From positions 22,405,883 to 22,469,882 of the forward strand of contig NC_062978.1 of assembly GCF_023078275.1 (NCBI RefSeq): a DNA stretch of 64,000 bases, given 5' to 3'. Below the pieces are notes generated by a model. That model saw only the letters and a program-made list of their open reading frames with translations. It was not told the DNA's origin and ran no database searches. The DNA comes from Leguminivora glycinivorella (lineage: Eukaryota > Arthropoda > Insecta > Lepidoptera > Tortricidae). Made by a program: the position numbers and the translations under genes. Positions within the stretch are counted from its first letter, which is position 1. Each line of letters begins with the position of its first letter. This document shows, in pieces, positions 21,975 to 31,379 of the stretch.

Positions 21975-22800
21975 TGAAAGTCGCAAAATGACTTCCTTTT
22001 ATTTAAATATGAGGAAATACTTTACTTTGCACAACAAATTGAGCTGTGACATAAAATTGTAATATATGAGGAAAAGTCGTATATGACAGCTGAAAATAAT
22101 GAGGCCTTGTGAAGGCCACTTCAGCTTTTGACAGTCATAAATGGGCCCAGGCTGTTTGGAGACGTATAAAGCCTTATATCCAATGCAAAGTACGAATTTG
22201 TCTCAGACTTCTGGCGGCGGCCGTTGGAACTAATTCGTCTTCGTGAGATTATTCGAAAATCTCACAAAATTAGGTCAATATCAGTCTTGCATCCAAAATC
22301 ATCAAACTCAATAAACTATATATACTCTTTACTTTAGGTGTTTGAAATCTAAAAATACTCTGTAATTTGACGAAACCTGTGCGGCCACTGTCTGCTACAT
22401 CTGAACTTGCGTTTTTTTTATCAATAAATGGGCGTTTTAAAATGTAATAAACAACAAACCAAATATATAAAAATATACTTATTACAATTACAAAGCGATG
22501 AACCTCGACGTCATAGCGAACCCCAGGGAAAGAGGCGCAAATTCATTGCATCCTTCCGCAGGGGCCCAACTCCCACGGGACCCATCCACCCTGACACACT
22601 CTAAACTCTACTGCTTTGAAATATAGTCCATTTCTGTACTACGGTAACCAAGTTCGTACCATTATTCATTATGGGTCACCTCTGAAAATATAGATACGGA
22701 CAGTCTCAAAAATATTTATACACGAAGTCTTTATTCATAAGGCAGGCTCCATCAGACGGTTAATATTATACATAGTCTAATTGCCAAATAGCACTGAAAT
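21975..22800. other. Gene-free stretch
   Basis: No recognisable gene or repeat, apart from a scrap of the 'CACGCCTGTATCCC' retroposon at about 22805-22845 on its right edge. Confidence 0.4.
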
Positions 22801-22879
22801 ATGAGCAGTTTCATGTGCTCTGCTGACTCCGTTTGGGAATACAGTAACACATCTCTATCTGCCTGGACCTTATCCCATT

Positions 22880-23285
22880 TACTCGGGGTCGGCCTTCCCT
22901 GTCCTTTTTTTCTCAGCACGGTTTAGTGCCATGTTCGGGTCTAAGTTTAAAGACGTCTCTTTGTACCGTCGTCCACCAAGTGGTGGAGGGTCTTCCTTGT
23001 CTGCATGAGGTCCAAGGTAAATCCAGAGCTACTTTAACTACATGGTCTTCTGGGGCCCGTTTCTCGAAAGGTACAAGCCTTGTATTACAAGTGCGCGAAC
23101 TGTCAAATCGTATGGGTTGTCATGGAAACACACTTTGTATTACAAGGCTTGTACCTTTCGAGAAACGGGCCCCTGGACGTCTTTGAATATGTCCGAACCA
23201 TCTCAAACGTCGTTCGACTAGCTTATCTGCAATCGGAGCTCTTCTGCAACTGCATCTGATGTATTTGTTGCAGTAACGCATACAA
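22880..23285 (-). pseudogene. RTE/CR1-type LINE C-terminus, interrupted by a MITE
   Basis: Read on the minus strand, 23285-23174 gives ADKLVERRLRWFGHIQRRP. After the MITE at 23052-23173 the frame resumes as EDHVVKVALDLPW, QGRPSTTWWTTVQRDV and, after a frame change, NRA...RTGKADPE before stops. R.RW.GH..R..., GRP...W...V..D and RA.WR.R.RKADP is the classic order at the end of these LINE proteins. Homology on both sides of the MITE shows that the LINE scrap was there first. Confidence 0.8.
23052..23173. mobile_element. MITE, family 'GGGGCCCGTTTCTCGAAAGG'
   Basis: GGGGCCCGTTTCTCGAAAGG then TACAAGCCTTGTATTACAAG at 23052 is mirrored by CTTGTATTACAAGG..GTACC and CCTTTCGAGAAACGGGCCCC ending at 23173. 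It is inserted within a LINE coding remnant. Confidence 0.85.
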
Positions 23286-23289
23286 GTAA

Positions 23290-23735
23290 TTTACAAGAAA
23301 AGTTTTTATCGGCCGGGGGTAAAAATAAATAGCTTGCTAAATAAAACATAAACAGTTTCCGTCTTTGTCAATTTCCTGTTGTTTCTCCTGAGGATGAGAA
23401 GTCACGGGCCTTTTCCTGTATTTCGACACAACAAAGCAGTAACTATGTAAATGAACTGCCCTAAAAAACGGTTCATTCGTTTTTTTTTTTTTCAGTACGA
23501 TAAAACAACTTTTCCCATTTCACCTGTTTGAGGCACCAATTTAAATGGTGTTATGTGTGCAGTGTTACACGGAATAATAAACCTTAACGTTTATAATTAT
23601 ATTGAACGCTTTTTAATTGAAAACGTTTTAAATAAAACGTTTTGGCTAGTCTGTGGTCAAGAGTAAGCCCATTTATAATTAAAAAAAAAAAAAAAAAACG
23701 TTCTGGATTTAAATAGCGACCGACTTTAATTTTAA
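23290..23735. other. Gene-free stretch
   Basis: A (T)n run near 23480 and an (A)18-like run at 23681-23698 are the only features. The A-run may end an unrecognised retroposon. Confidence 0.4.
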
Positions 23736-23737
23736 TT

Positions 23738-23881
23738 AACGCCGTGTCTTGCGTGGGCGACGGTCGCGCGACCGTCGCCGTCGCGTCTCATACTTCCATA
23801 TCGATAAGGTTTGGTTTCTATGCGTCGCATCGCCGTCGCGCGACCATCGCGCGACCGTCGCCCACGCAAGCCACGGCGTTA
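23738..23881. mobile_element. GC-rich MITE, family 'AACGCCGTGTCTTGCGTGGG' (copy 1)
   Basis: AACGCCGTGTCTTGCGTGGG and CGACGGTCGCGCGACCGTCG on the left are mirrored by CGCGCGACCGTCGCCCACGC and AAGCCACGGCGTT on the right. TTAA flanks both ends (TTAACGCC and GGCGTTAA), compatible with a TTAA target. Copy 2 at 54138-54281 is nearly identical. Confidence 0.85.
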
Positions 23882-24041
23882 AAGTTCGATTGTTGCGTAA
23901 ACCGAAATGTTGAATTGGTTGCAGTTGGGTACCAATTTATATATTTTGAAACAGCGTGTGACATTACTAACATCACCAATTCACTGTGTATTTTTTTTTA
24001 CCGTTTGTGAGATACTGTTTATTTCTTCAATAACACCATAT

Positions 24042-24505
24042 TTGATTTACATGTGTATGAACGTTGAAATACGTCGTCGCGCCCCATCTTTTTTCTATCG
24101 AATTGTAGGTATCCGAACTTGCATCGATAACTACTCGTAGATAGCAATGTTGCACAAGCATCATATACTCTTACCCATTGATTGAGACAATATCATTGTC
24201 AATGAACACCAAAACTACAGCCTCCAGGTCCTGATTGGGCTATTTAATGTGCCAATGCGTCCAATTATTTATGTTTTACACATATATCAACGTTGAAATA
24301 CGTCGTCACGCCACCGTTTTATTTCTATCGAATTGTATTCGAACTCGCGTCGAAAACTACTCGTTCCAATGTTGCACGAGTATTATACACTCTTACCCGT
24401 TGATGGAGACAATCTCATTGTCAATGAACACCGAAACTTAAAGCCTCCAGGTGTCGATTGGCCATTTAATACGCCAATGCGTCCAATTATTTATGATTTA
24501 CCTCT
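24042..24505 (+). repeat. Tandem duplication of a ~230-bp unit
   Basis: ACGTTGAAATACGTCGTC, TTTCTATCGAATTGTA, CAATGTTGCAC, ACTCTTACCC.TTGAT, GAGACAAT.TCATTGTCAATG and GCCTCCAGGT...CGTCCAATTATTTATG occur in the same order twice (about 24058-24270 and 24287-24495). Copies differ by substitutions and small indels. Frames through it, including 24333-24686, show no recognised protein. Confidence 0.75.
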
Positions 24506-24689
24506 TCGTTTTACGTCGCGTGCTGCCCGTGTTCACAACGCTTGCCGTGCAATATTTATCCTCTTTAATAATTGCTTCCTAATGACAGTTTATGAGGTCT
24601 TTGCCAATTTCATAAGTCAGAGAAAAAATAGACCTATTGTCACAAGCTCTTATCATTGGCTTCAATTTTTTTTTATTTACATCTGAAAA

Positions 24690-25150
24690 CCTTAATTGAT
24701 CGTTGTCAGTAAATAATATTAGGTGTACTAGATTTCCTTGCAAACCTTCATGCAAAAAATAATAATTACTCAATTATTTGAATAAATCCCTGTACAGTGG
24801 AATTTCATCTCAACAACCCAAACCTAGATAAAATATAATCCTCATTAGCAGGAAATGTTATCGACGTTATCGTATTCCCTTTAAAATCCAAAACGTCTGT
24901 AGCTTAAAAAATTTAACCCCCTGAGACAAAGTCACTAACAATTCCCTAAAATGTATAACTGTACAACTTCAAATTTTACCTCTACAACCATTCTCGAAAT
25001 AAATTAAAAAAAAAACCGTCGCCTTTCGGGTTCTGGTGAAAGCTACTTGCGAATGTTGGATTATGTAGAAATGTGTAGGTATTTTTTAAAACTGCTTTTA
25101 ATGCTTTAATTATTAGATGGCAACACAAATGAATATACGTATAACGTTAA
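24690..25150. other. Gene-free stretch
   Basis: Nothing recognised. Confidence 0.4.
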
Positions 25151-25199
25151 GGTTTGAGGAGTTTCCTCAACTCCTCCTGAACCCGAATATAAGAATCGA

Positions 25200-25684
25200 A
25201 GCTTGACAAACTTTGACTTGAAAACTCAATATGCTTAACAAACATAACTAAATAAATGTCACTGTTCTGAACTTAAATGCATGCTTTTCTTACAAAAATA
25301 CCAAAGTCATTATGAGTGTGCCGTTCAGATTTGAGGAGTTCAGTTCTGACCATCATCAGCAGTTCCACTGCACCAAATATCACTGTTCTGGACGTAAGTG
25401 CATGCTGTTCTTATAAAAATACCAAAGTCACTATAAGCGTGCCGTTCAGATTTGAGGAGTTCGGTTCTGACCATCATCAGCAGTTCCACTGCACCAAATG
25501 TCACTGTTCTGGACGAAAGTGCATGCTGTTCTTATAAAAATACCAAAGTCACTATAAGCGTGCCGTTCAGATTTGAAGAGTTCCGTTCTGGCCATCATCA
25601 GCAGTTCCACTGCACCAAATGTCACTGTTCCGTACCTAAATGCATGCTGTTCCTTTAAAAACACAAAAATCACCATATGTATGC
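25200..25684. repeat. 121-bp tandem repeat (minisatellite), about 3.5 units
   Basis: CCGTTCAGATTTGAGGAGTT (or its variant) starts at 25321, 25442 and 25563, and a decayed form at 25684, exactly 121 apart. Each unit holds CATCATCAGCAGTTCCACTG, CACCAAAT.TCACTGTTC and AAAAATACCAAAGTCACTAT. Central units are almost identical. Confidence 0.9.
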
Positions 25685-25862
25685 CTTTCAGTTTCGAGGA
25701 GTTCCCTCGATTTCTCCAGGATCCCATCATCAGAACTGGGTTCTGAGAAAAATGGGACCAATCTGTATGCATATACATTCAATCAAAAAAAATTTTCAAA
25801 ATCGGTCCAGTAACGACGGAGATATCGAGGAACAAACATAAAAAAAAAACATACAGACGACT
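25685..25862 (-). mobile_element. Repeat 'ACCGACTTCAAAAAAGG' terminal part adjoining the minisatellite
   Basis: GATCCCATCATCAGAACTGG, AAAATCGGTCCAGTAACGAC, GGAGATATCGAGGAACAAAC and ACAGACGACTTGAGAACC are the complement of text at 40470-40640 (GGTTCTCAATTCGACTGAAT, CGATATCTCCGAG, GGGATC.TGGAGAAATCGAGG). The 121-bp units probably belong to this family's interior. Confidence 0.6.
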
Positions 25863-25864
25863 TG

Positions 25865-27045
25865 AGAACCGTCCTTCTTGAGAGATTTGAGGCGACGGTT
25901 AATAAAAATAGGATTAAATACTATGCCTTGAGATTCCGTGGCAAATGCCGGGATAACGCAAGGAGGATGGATGGATTAGTTTTTCTTGAGATTCATACTA
26001 AAGAGAATCCTCTGTTTACATTCACATTCGTTTGTGGCAGATGATAAGGGTCCTAGTCCGCCTAAACGCTGTTTAGACTGGCGATGGGAATAGCCATCCT
26101 GAATAGAGCTGTTATTCATGAGCCCGGCGAAAGGATATCGATTTATACCCCTTTGTGTGGTTCTAAATGAATTGTATGCGGTGACCTTGGCCCTTTCAGC
26201 TGGCCTTCATTAAGAATATAACGGATTATACAGTTAGTTGTCTATGCATTTTACATTCCTTCCATAGGATTCTATTCTTATATATAGTAGTCTATAGGGC
26301 TAGAGAGCCAACCACATACAATATATATTTACAATAACCGTTACATGTATTCTGCATTAAAATATACATTATGGGAGTCGAGACGCAAGGCAAATTCGTC
26401 AATCTAACTTTTTATATTAATTCCTACAAACTTAAAAAAAATCCCGCTATTTGAGGGTGATCCCTATTAATCTACCCAAACTATGTTTTGCACAGAATAG
26501 AAATACACCCCTCTCGATATCTTTAATAGAAGCTTTAGATAGTTACCTTTTTTCGCTCTGTCATGTACACTCGTATATTAGAACAACTGATATTTTGCAA
26601 ATAAAGCAGCTGACTAAACCGTCACATACTACTACCCTCACTTTGGAATTTATTTATTTATCTGCCTCGCGAATCCAGATAGCTTGGCCCGCGCCCAATT
26701 TCTGGAAGTCTTAAGGGCGCTCGAGAAGTACACAGTTCGGTGGATAAAATGCCAGAACGAGTTATTTACATACCGACATGAGATTGCATATTCGCATTAC
26801 ATCAGAATATGGACAATTCATAAAATATTTACGAACTCGACAAAAATCAAAAAGGTAATCACGGTCTGTATCCCAGTCAATATCAGTCGAATGGCGATAA
26901 ATTAATAGGGAGTGTATTAAATCGACACGATCTGCGAATTACTTAGCGGCGGCACGTGTTTCGTACAACGGTTCACCTCAAATTTCCCGGGAATGAAACC
27001 TTTTAAAGTAAGTACCTACATAACACACACGACGAAGTTCCACTT
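25865..27045. other. Gene-free stretch
   Basis: GGGATAACGCAAGGAGGATG near 25950 is an inverted scrap of the 'TCCTCCTTGCGTTATCCC' retroposon tail. Otherwise nothing was recognised, and the short frames at 26451-26905 lack motifs. Confidence 0.45.
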
Positions 27046-27046
27046 G

Positions 27047-27529
27047 TACAGTCAACCAATTGGAACCCTAGGCCACTCTACAACCATGTCAAAATGAAAA
27101 GCAGTAAGAGATTTCTTATTATTATTATTAAGAGCCCCTTATTGTCCCACTGTTGGGCAAAGGCCTCCCTCAAATTCCTCCACGCATCCCTATCCCCTGA
27201 AGTCTCCCACCAGTCCTCGTCAAAGGCGTCAAGCTCGTCACGCCATCTCTGGCGAGGTCTACCGCGACGCCTTACAATTTGTGGTACCCAACGTGTGGCT
27301 ATCTTGGCCCACAGGGCATCCAGCATACGGCAGACGTGTCCCGCCCAGTCCCATTTAAGCTTGGTGGCAGTTGCAGCTACGTCCTTTATTCCCGTTCTGG
27401 AGCGCAGTATTGTATTTCTAATGCGATCGGTGAGTTTCACGCTCAAAATACTACGCTCCATGGCCCGCGAGATTTCTTACAATGTGATTTATAACGTCAC
27501 TATGATATAGTTCCAATTGGTTGACCGTA
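27047..27529. mobile_element. MITE with 20-bp ends, split by an RTE insertion
   Basis: TACAGTCAACCAATTGGAAC at 27047-27066 is mirrored by GTTCCAATTGGTTGACCGTA at 27510-27529, one mismatch. Removing the 27119-27468 insertion and one 11-bp duplication leaves a MITE of about 122 bases. Confidence 0.85.
27119..27468 (-). pseudogene. 5'-truncated RTE-type LINE (C-terminal ~110 codons)
   Basis: On the minus strand the frame from 27461 reads MERSILSVKLTDRIRNTILR, then KLKWDWAGHVCRM, RRRGRPRQRWRDELDAF, W...DRDAWRNLREAFAQQWD. These are the standard final motifs of RTE-clade ORF2. The polymerase and endonuclease domains are missing. The copy ends in an (AAT)n-like tail at 27119-27131. The 11-bp duplication GAGATTTCTTA (27108-27118 and 27469-27479) marks the true insertion borders. 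The frame is still open over its preserved part, so it is not very old. Confidence 0.88.
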
Positions 27530-27530
27530 C

Positions 27531-27768
27531 ATCATTATCATCCTCCTTGCGTTGTTCCGTCATTCGCCACGACTCGTGAGAGCCTGGGGTCCGCTTTGAC
27601 AACTAATCCCAAGATTTCGTGTAGACACTAGCTAGTTTTACGAAAGCGACTGGCATCTGACCTTCCAACAGTTCCAACCCGAAGGGTAACTACTTAACTA
27701 GGCCTTATTGGGATGAGTCCGGTTTCCATACGATGTTTTCCTTCGCCGAAAAGCGACTGGCAAATAAT
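27531..27768 (-). mobile_element. Retroposon tail 'TCCTCCTTGCGTTATCCC' family (truncated)
   Basis: CATCATTATCATCCTCCTTG then GAGAGCCTGGGGTCCGCTTTG, CTAATCCCAAGATTT, CGAAAGCGACTGGCATCTGA, CTTCCAACCCGAAGGGT and CCGAAAAGCGACTGGCAAAT. It is collinear with 52570-52764 and 53761-53931. The simple-repeat end lies on the left, so transcription would run on the minus strand. It abuts the MITE end at 27529. Confidence 0.7.
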
Positions 27769-27769
27769 C

Positions 27770-28165
27770 AATATTCCTGTTCCACCTTTACATATAAGTA
27801 TATCAATATTTATAGGCTGTCAGCAACAATAGAGAAAGTTCCAAGAAAGACAAACCTGATTATTGGAGGATAACTAAAGGCGTCGGCGTCGGCTCGAGGC
27901 GCTATACAGGGTGGCTTCCAAGTATCGGCTAATTTGTTGCCACTCGGGTGAACTCAGCGATCTTGTTAGTAGAAAAGCTGACTTTCCTTAGAAAAGCAGT
28001 TTTTTTCTACTGACAAGTTGGGTTAGTTAGTATAACTGATTATGTGATATCACCTATATTATAATAGTACATTACTATATGCAAGTGCGGAAAAGAGGAA
28101 GTCCTAAAATAGCGGCGATAAGCTCATACACGCGTATTTGTATAAATCATCCCTTTAAGAATAAC
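27770..28165. other. Gene-free stretch
   Basis: GTGCGGAAAAGAGGAAGTCC at about 28085 is a scrap of the element at 54283-55050. Nothing else was recognised. Confidence 0.4.
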
Positions 28166-28240
28166 CACTGTACAATTATGTTCTTCATAATAAATTATTT
28201 TGTAATAGGGATGACGACTACATAAAAAATGGCATTCTGT

Positions 28241-28494
28241 TTAGTCCGTCAGTTAGATCGTCCAAAAATACTAAACACATATTTTTCGCTTTTTCTAATT
28301 AATGAAAAAATACGAAGATATAGAGCATGAAAGTTCCGGAGTGGGGGCTTGTGACGTCACTTCTAAGTAAAAATTGTACCTAGGCGTGACGTCACGCGAA
28401 ACTTCAACGCACTGTACCGTCGTCATTTTTCGTTTACGAGAAACAAGAAAAAATACGTGTCTCAAATTCTTTGATAATGTAACTGACGGAGTAA
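28241..28494. mobile_element. Imperfect palindromic MITE 'TTAGTCCGTCAGTTA'
   Basis: TTAGTCCGTCAGTTAGAT is mirrored by ATGTAACTGACGGAGTAA. The interior also folds (TGACGTCAC occurs on both sides of the centre). Flanking TTCATAATAAATTATTT occurs at about 28186 and 28528. Confidence 0.7.
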
Positions 28495-28888
28495 TTAGTT
28501 TTTTTTAGTCATCTCGCCTATTATGTTTTTCATAATAAATTATTTGTATTTTTATTGTAAGACGTTTTTTAGTATTCATACGTATGGTCCCTTGAAGTTT
28601 AGACATAGGTACATAAAGTACCTACGCATTGCTTTGCATTGCAAAGTACTTGCGCACTAGTGCGACAAAGTAGCACCATAATTATGTACTGAATTCTCTC
28701 TTTAATCTCTTGAACTCCGGAGTAGGTACCTGTACCAGTACAAATATAATTCGCTTTGGAACTGAAACAAATCAATATTATTGCCCGTAGGTTAACGTGG
28801 CCACCCTGTATATCTACGTACAAGTAAATATAATATTTTATTCATAACTTATTATATTAGACGCACAGCAACAGTGACATACTGGTGC

Positions 28889-29046
28889 CGTAGCCGAATG
28901 GTATTTCTGCGACGCGAAACGAAAACGAAACGCCGCGAAAGGTAAGTCTGGCTCTGTCGCGCCAATACGCAAGAGCGATAGAGATAGATATCTACGACCG
29001 TTTCGTTTCGTGAGCGTTTCGTGAGTGTTTGTGCTATTCGGCTACG
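28889..29046. mobile_element. MITE, family 'CGTAGCCGAATGG' (copy 2)
   Basis: CGTAGCCGAATGGTATTTCTG then CGACGCGAAACGAAAACGAAA on the left is mirrored on the right by GTTTCGTTTCGTGAGCGTTTC and GCTATTCGGCTACG. The centre holds GGCTCTGTCGCGCCAATACG. It is nearly collinear, inverted, with 56007-56152. Confidence 0.8.
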
Positions 29047-29093
29047 ACGTACCCTGTTTACCTTATTTTACCTACATCTATATAAGTATATGT

Positions 29094-30596
29094 GTCGCAG
29101 TAAGATAGATAAAGCAGTTATATAGTTATAACCCTAGGAATATAATTATACGTCGTAACATAGTTAAACGAAAGCGATTAATTGCTATCTTACTAGGAAT
29201 ATAACTATAATACTAAACTAGTTTAGTCATATAGTTATATGACTGGATTCAGTTTAGTGAAATGATTGTAGGCAGGAGTGCGGCGGTGCGGCGGAGGTAT
29301 AGTTATAACCCTAGGGATATAATTATATGCCGTAACATAGCTAAACGAAAGCGATTCCTTACCATCTTACTAGGAATATAATTATAATACGTTACTAGTT
29401 TAGTTACATAATTATATCACTGGATTAAACTTAGTCTAGGGATATAATTATAATACGTCTCTAGTTAAGTAATATAGTTATATAACTGGATTAAGTTCAG
29501 TAGTATAATTGTAGCAGTGTAGTGCGGGGGTGCAGTGGAGACGGGGGCGGGGGCTTACCCGCTACCACAAGGCAGTCGTTCGGCATCAGTTGTCGTTCAT
29601 GTCACGGTTGCGTTTTCGTGCATAAATTATTTATTGAATTTTCGAACTATTTTTATAGTTCTAAGTATACCAAAAAAATTCAAAAACACCCTTATGTCGC
29701 GACTCTATCCGTCCATCTGTGTGTTTTGAGAGAATAAGCACATTGAATTGGAAATAATTAACAAATTCTTGCCCTAAACAATTGTTCACTGTGGTTTGTT
29801 TACGTTATATAAGGAAATAAATAGTACCATGGTTTCAAGCAATGTTGCAAATTACAGTAGGTATTTGCGATAAATATCATGTTTATCTTGTCAGATTAAA
29901 TTAAAACTGCCATCGCACAAATCCAAATGCAGATACAATTCAAAAAATGAATAAATCGGATATTTTGAAAAGAACCGGGAGCACCGGTTCCTAAATTTTT
30001 GTCCCGGTTCTTTCGCCACCATAAATTTCCCGGGAAATCAAGAACCGGGAGCATGCCCTACGTTACGTTTCGTTTACTGTTACGTTTTAACTAATATAGC
30101 TTGGATTCGTTTGTTTAGTAACCAAACCTTGTGTACTATGTTCGGATCGATACAAAATAAACTTTGTTCTAACGTCAGTGACGGTGTTGTTATTCCAAAT
30201 CGTCCCGCTATACGTATTATAAAACACTGATTTAAACTTTCACGATTTTTACACATATTTAAAATTGCAAACGGGACTTAATACATAGTAATACGCGATT
30301 AAGTCCCGTTTGCAATATAAAATACCGTATTATTATATTCCTAGTAAGATGGTTCTGAATCGCTCCCTTATATCCCTAGGGTTATAACTATACCTCCGCC
30401 GCACCGCTGCACTCCTGCCTACAATCATTTCACTAAACTGAATCCAGTCATATAACTATATGACTAAACTAGTTTAGTATTATAGTTATATTCCTAGTAA
30501 GATAGCAATTAATCGCTTTCGTTTAACTATGTTACGACGTATAATTATATTCCTAGGGTTATAACTATATAACGGCTTTATCTATCTTACTGCGAC
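29094..30596. mobile_element. Foldback element with ~270-290 bp inverted arms
   Basis: The left arm (29094 to about 29380) and right arm (about 30330 to 30596) are reverse complements with very few differences over the outer 215 bases and one ~28-base gap further in. Arms contain CCTAGGAATATAATTATACG, TTAAACGAAAGCGATTAATTG, ACTAAACTAGTTTAGT (itself palindromic) and CAGGAGTGCGGCGGTGCGGC. The left side carries additional degenerate direct copies to about 29530. The centre shows no transposase. Confidence 0.85.
30264..30316. repeat. Perfect 19-bp inverted repeat inside the foldback element
   Basis: ATTGCAAACGGGACTTAAT (30264-30282) pairs perfectly with ATTAAGTCCCGTTTGCAAT (30298-30316). It resembles half of a known-looking lepidopteran MITE that carries AAACGGGACTTAATCGCG. 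Confidence 0.75.
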
Positions 30597-30776
30597 ATAT
30601 GTATAACTCGACCTCATATTCTGTAAAGGTAGAATATGAAAGCTATGATGGAATTTGATATCATATTATTACTTACATAAACTAAGCGTATGCTATCTCA
30701 AATATGTTCATAGCGAGTAGGTATTATATTTCATTAGATTATACTCCAATATCTAACGTTGTTTATTAGGGTTCCG

Positions 30777-31376
30777 TAGCCAAAATGGCAAAAACGGAAC
30801 CCTTATAGTTTCGTCATGTCCGTCTGTCCGTCTGTCCGTCTGTCCGTCTGTCCGTCTGTCACAGCCGATTTACTCGGAAACTATAAGTACTACAGTGATG
30901 AAATTTGATGGGAATATGTGTTGTATGAACCGCTACAAAATTATGACACTAAATAGTAAAAAAAAGAATTGGGGTGGGGCCCCCATACATGTAACTGAGG
31001 GATGAAAATTTTTTTTTTCGATGTACATACCCGTGTGGGGTATCAATGGAAAGGTCTTTTAAAATGATATAAAGTTTTCTAAAAAACATTTTTCTTAAAG
31101 TGAACGGTTTTTGAGATATCAGCTCTCAAAGTCGTAAAAAGTATGTCCCCCCCCCTCTATTTTTATAACTACGGGGTATAAAATTCTAAAAAAAATAGAG
31201 GTGATGCATGCTAATTAACTCTTTCAACGATTTTTGGTTTGATCAAAGTATCTCTTATAGTTTTTGAGATAGGTTGATTTAACTGTAATTTTGGTTAAGT
31301 TATTGGTTTATTATATTTGCTGCTACGGAACCCTTTGTGCGCGAGCCCGACTCGCACTTGGCCGGTTTTTTTTTTT
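30777..31376 (+). mobile_element. Dispersed repeat 'GGGTTCCGTA...TTGGCCGGTTTTTT' (copy 2)
   Basis: Starts TTAGGGTTCCGTAGCC with the complement ACGGAACCC just after, then (CCGTCTGT)n. Later come GGGGCCCCCATACATGTAAC, GTTTTTGAGATATCAG and GTCCCCCCCCCTC. It ends ACGGAACCCTTTGTGCGCGA, CCCGACTCGCACTTGGCCGG and a T-run. The whole ~600-base structure is collinear with 16909-17442. Confidence 0.75.
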
Positions 31377-31379
31377 AAT

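Noticed and set aside
24333..24686. 117-codon frame
   Set aside because: It overlaps a tandem duplication and shows no recognisable motif. The homologous part of the other unit is not open in the same frame.
25200..25684. CRISPR-like array
   Set aside because: The units are contiguous 121-bp repeats without unique spacers, in a eukaryotic repeat-rich context.
27094..27510. 138-codon plus-strand frame, the longest in the window
   Set aside because: It is antisense to the RTE LINE remnant, whose minus-strand protein has clear family motifs.
29581..29625. Pol II initiator-like TCAGT followed by a downstream promoter element
   Set aside because: The expected downstream element is not at the right spacing. 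The motif is too short to support a promoter call.
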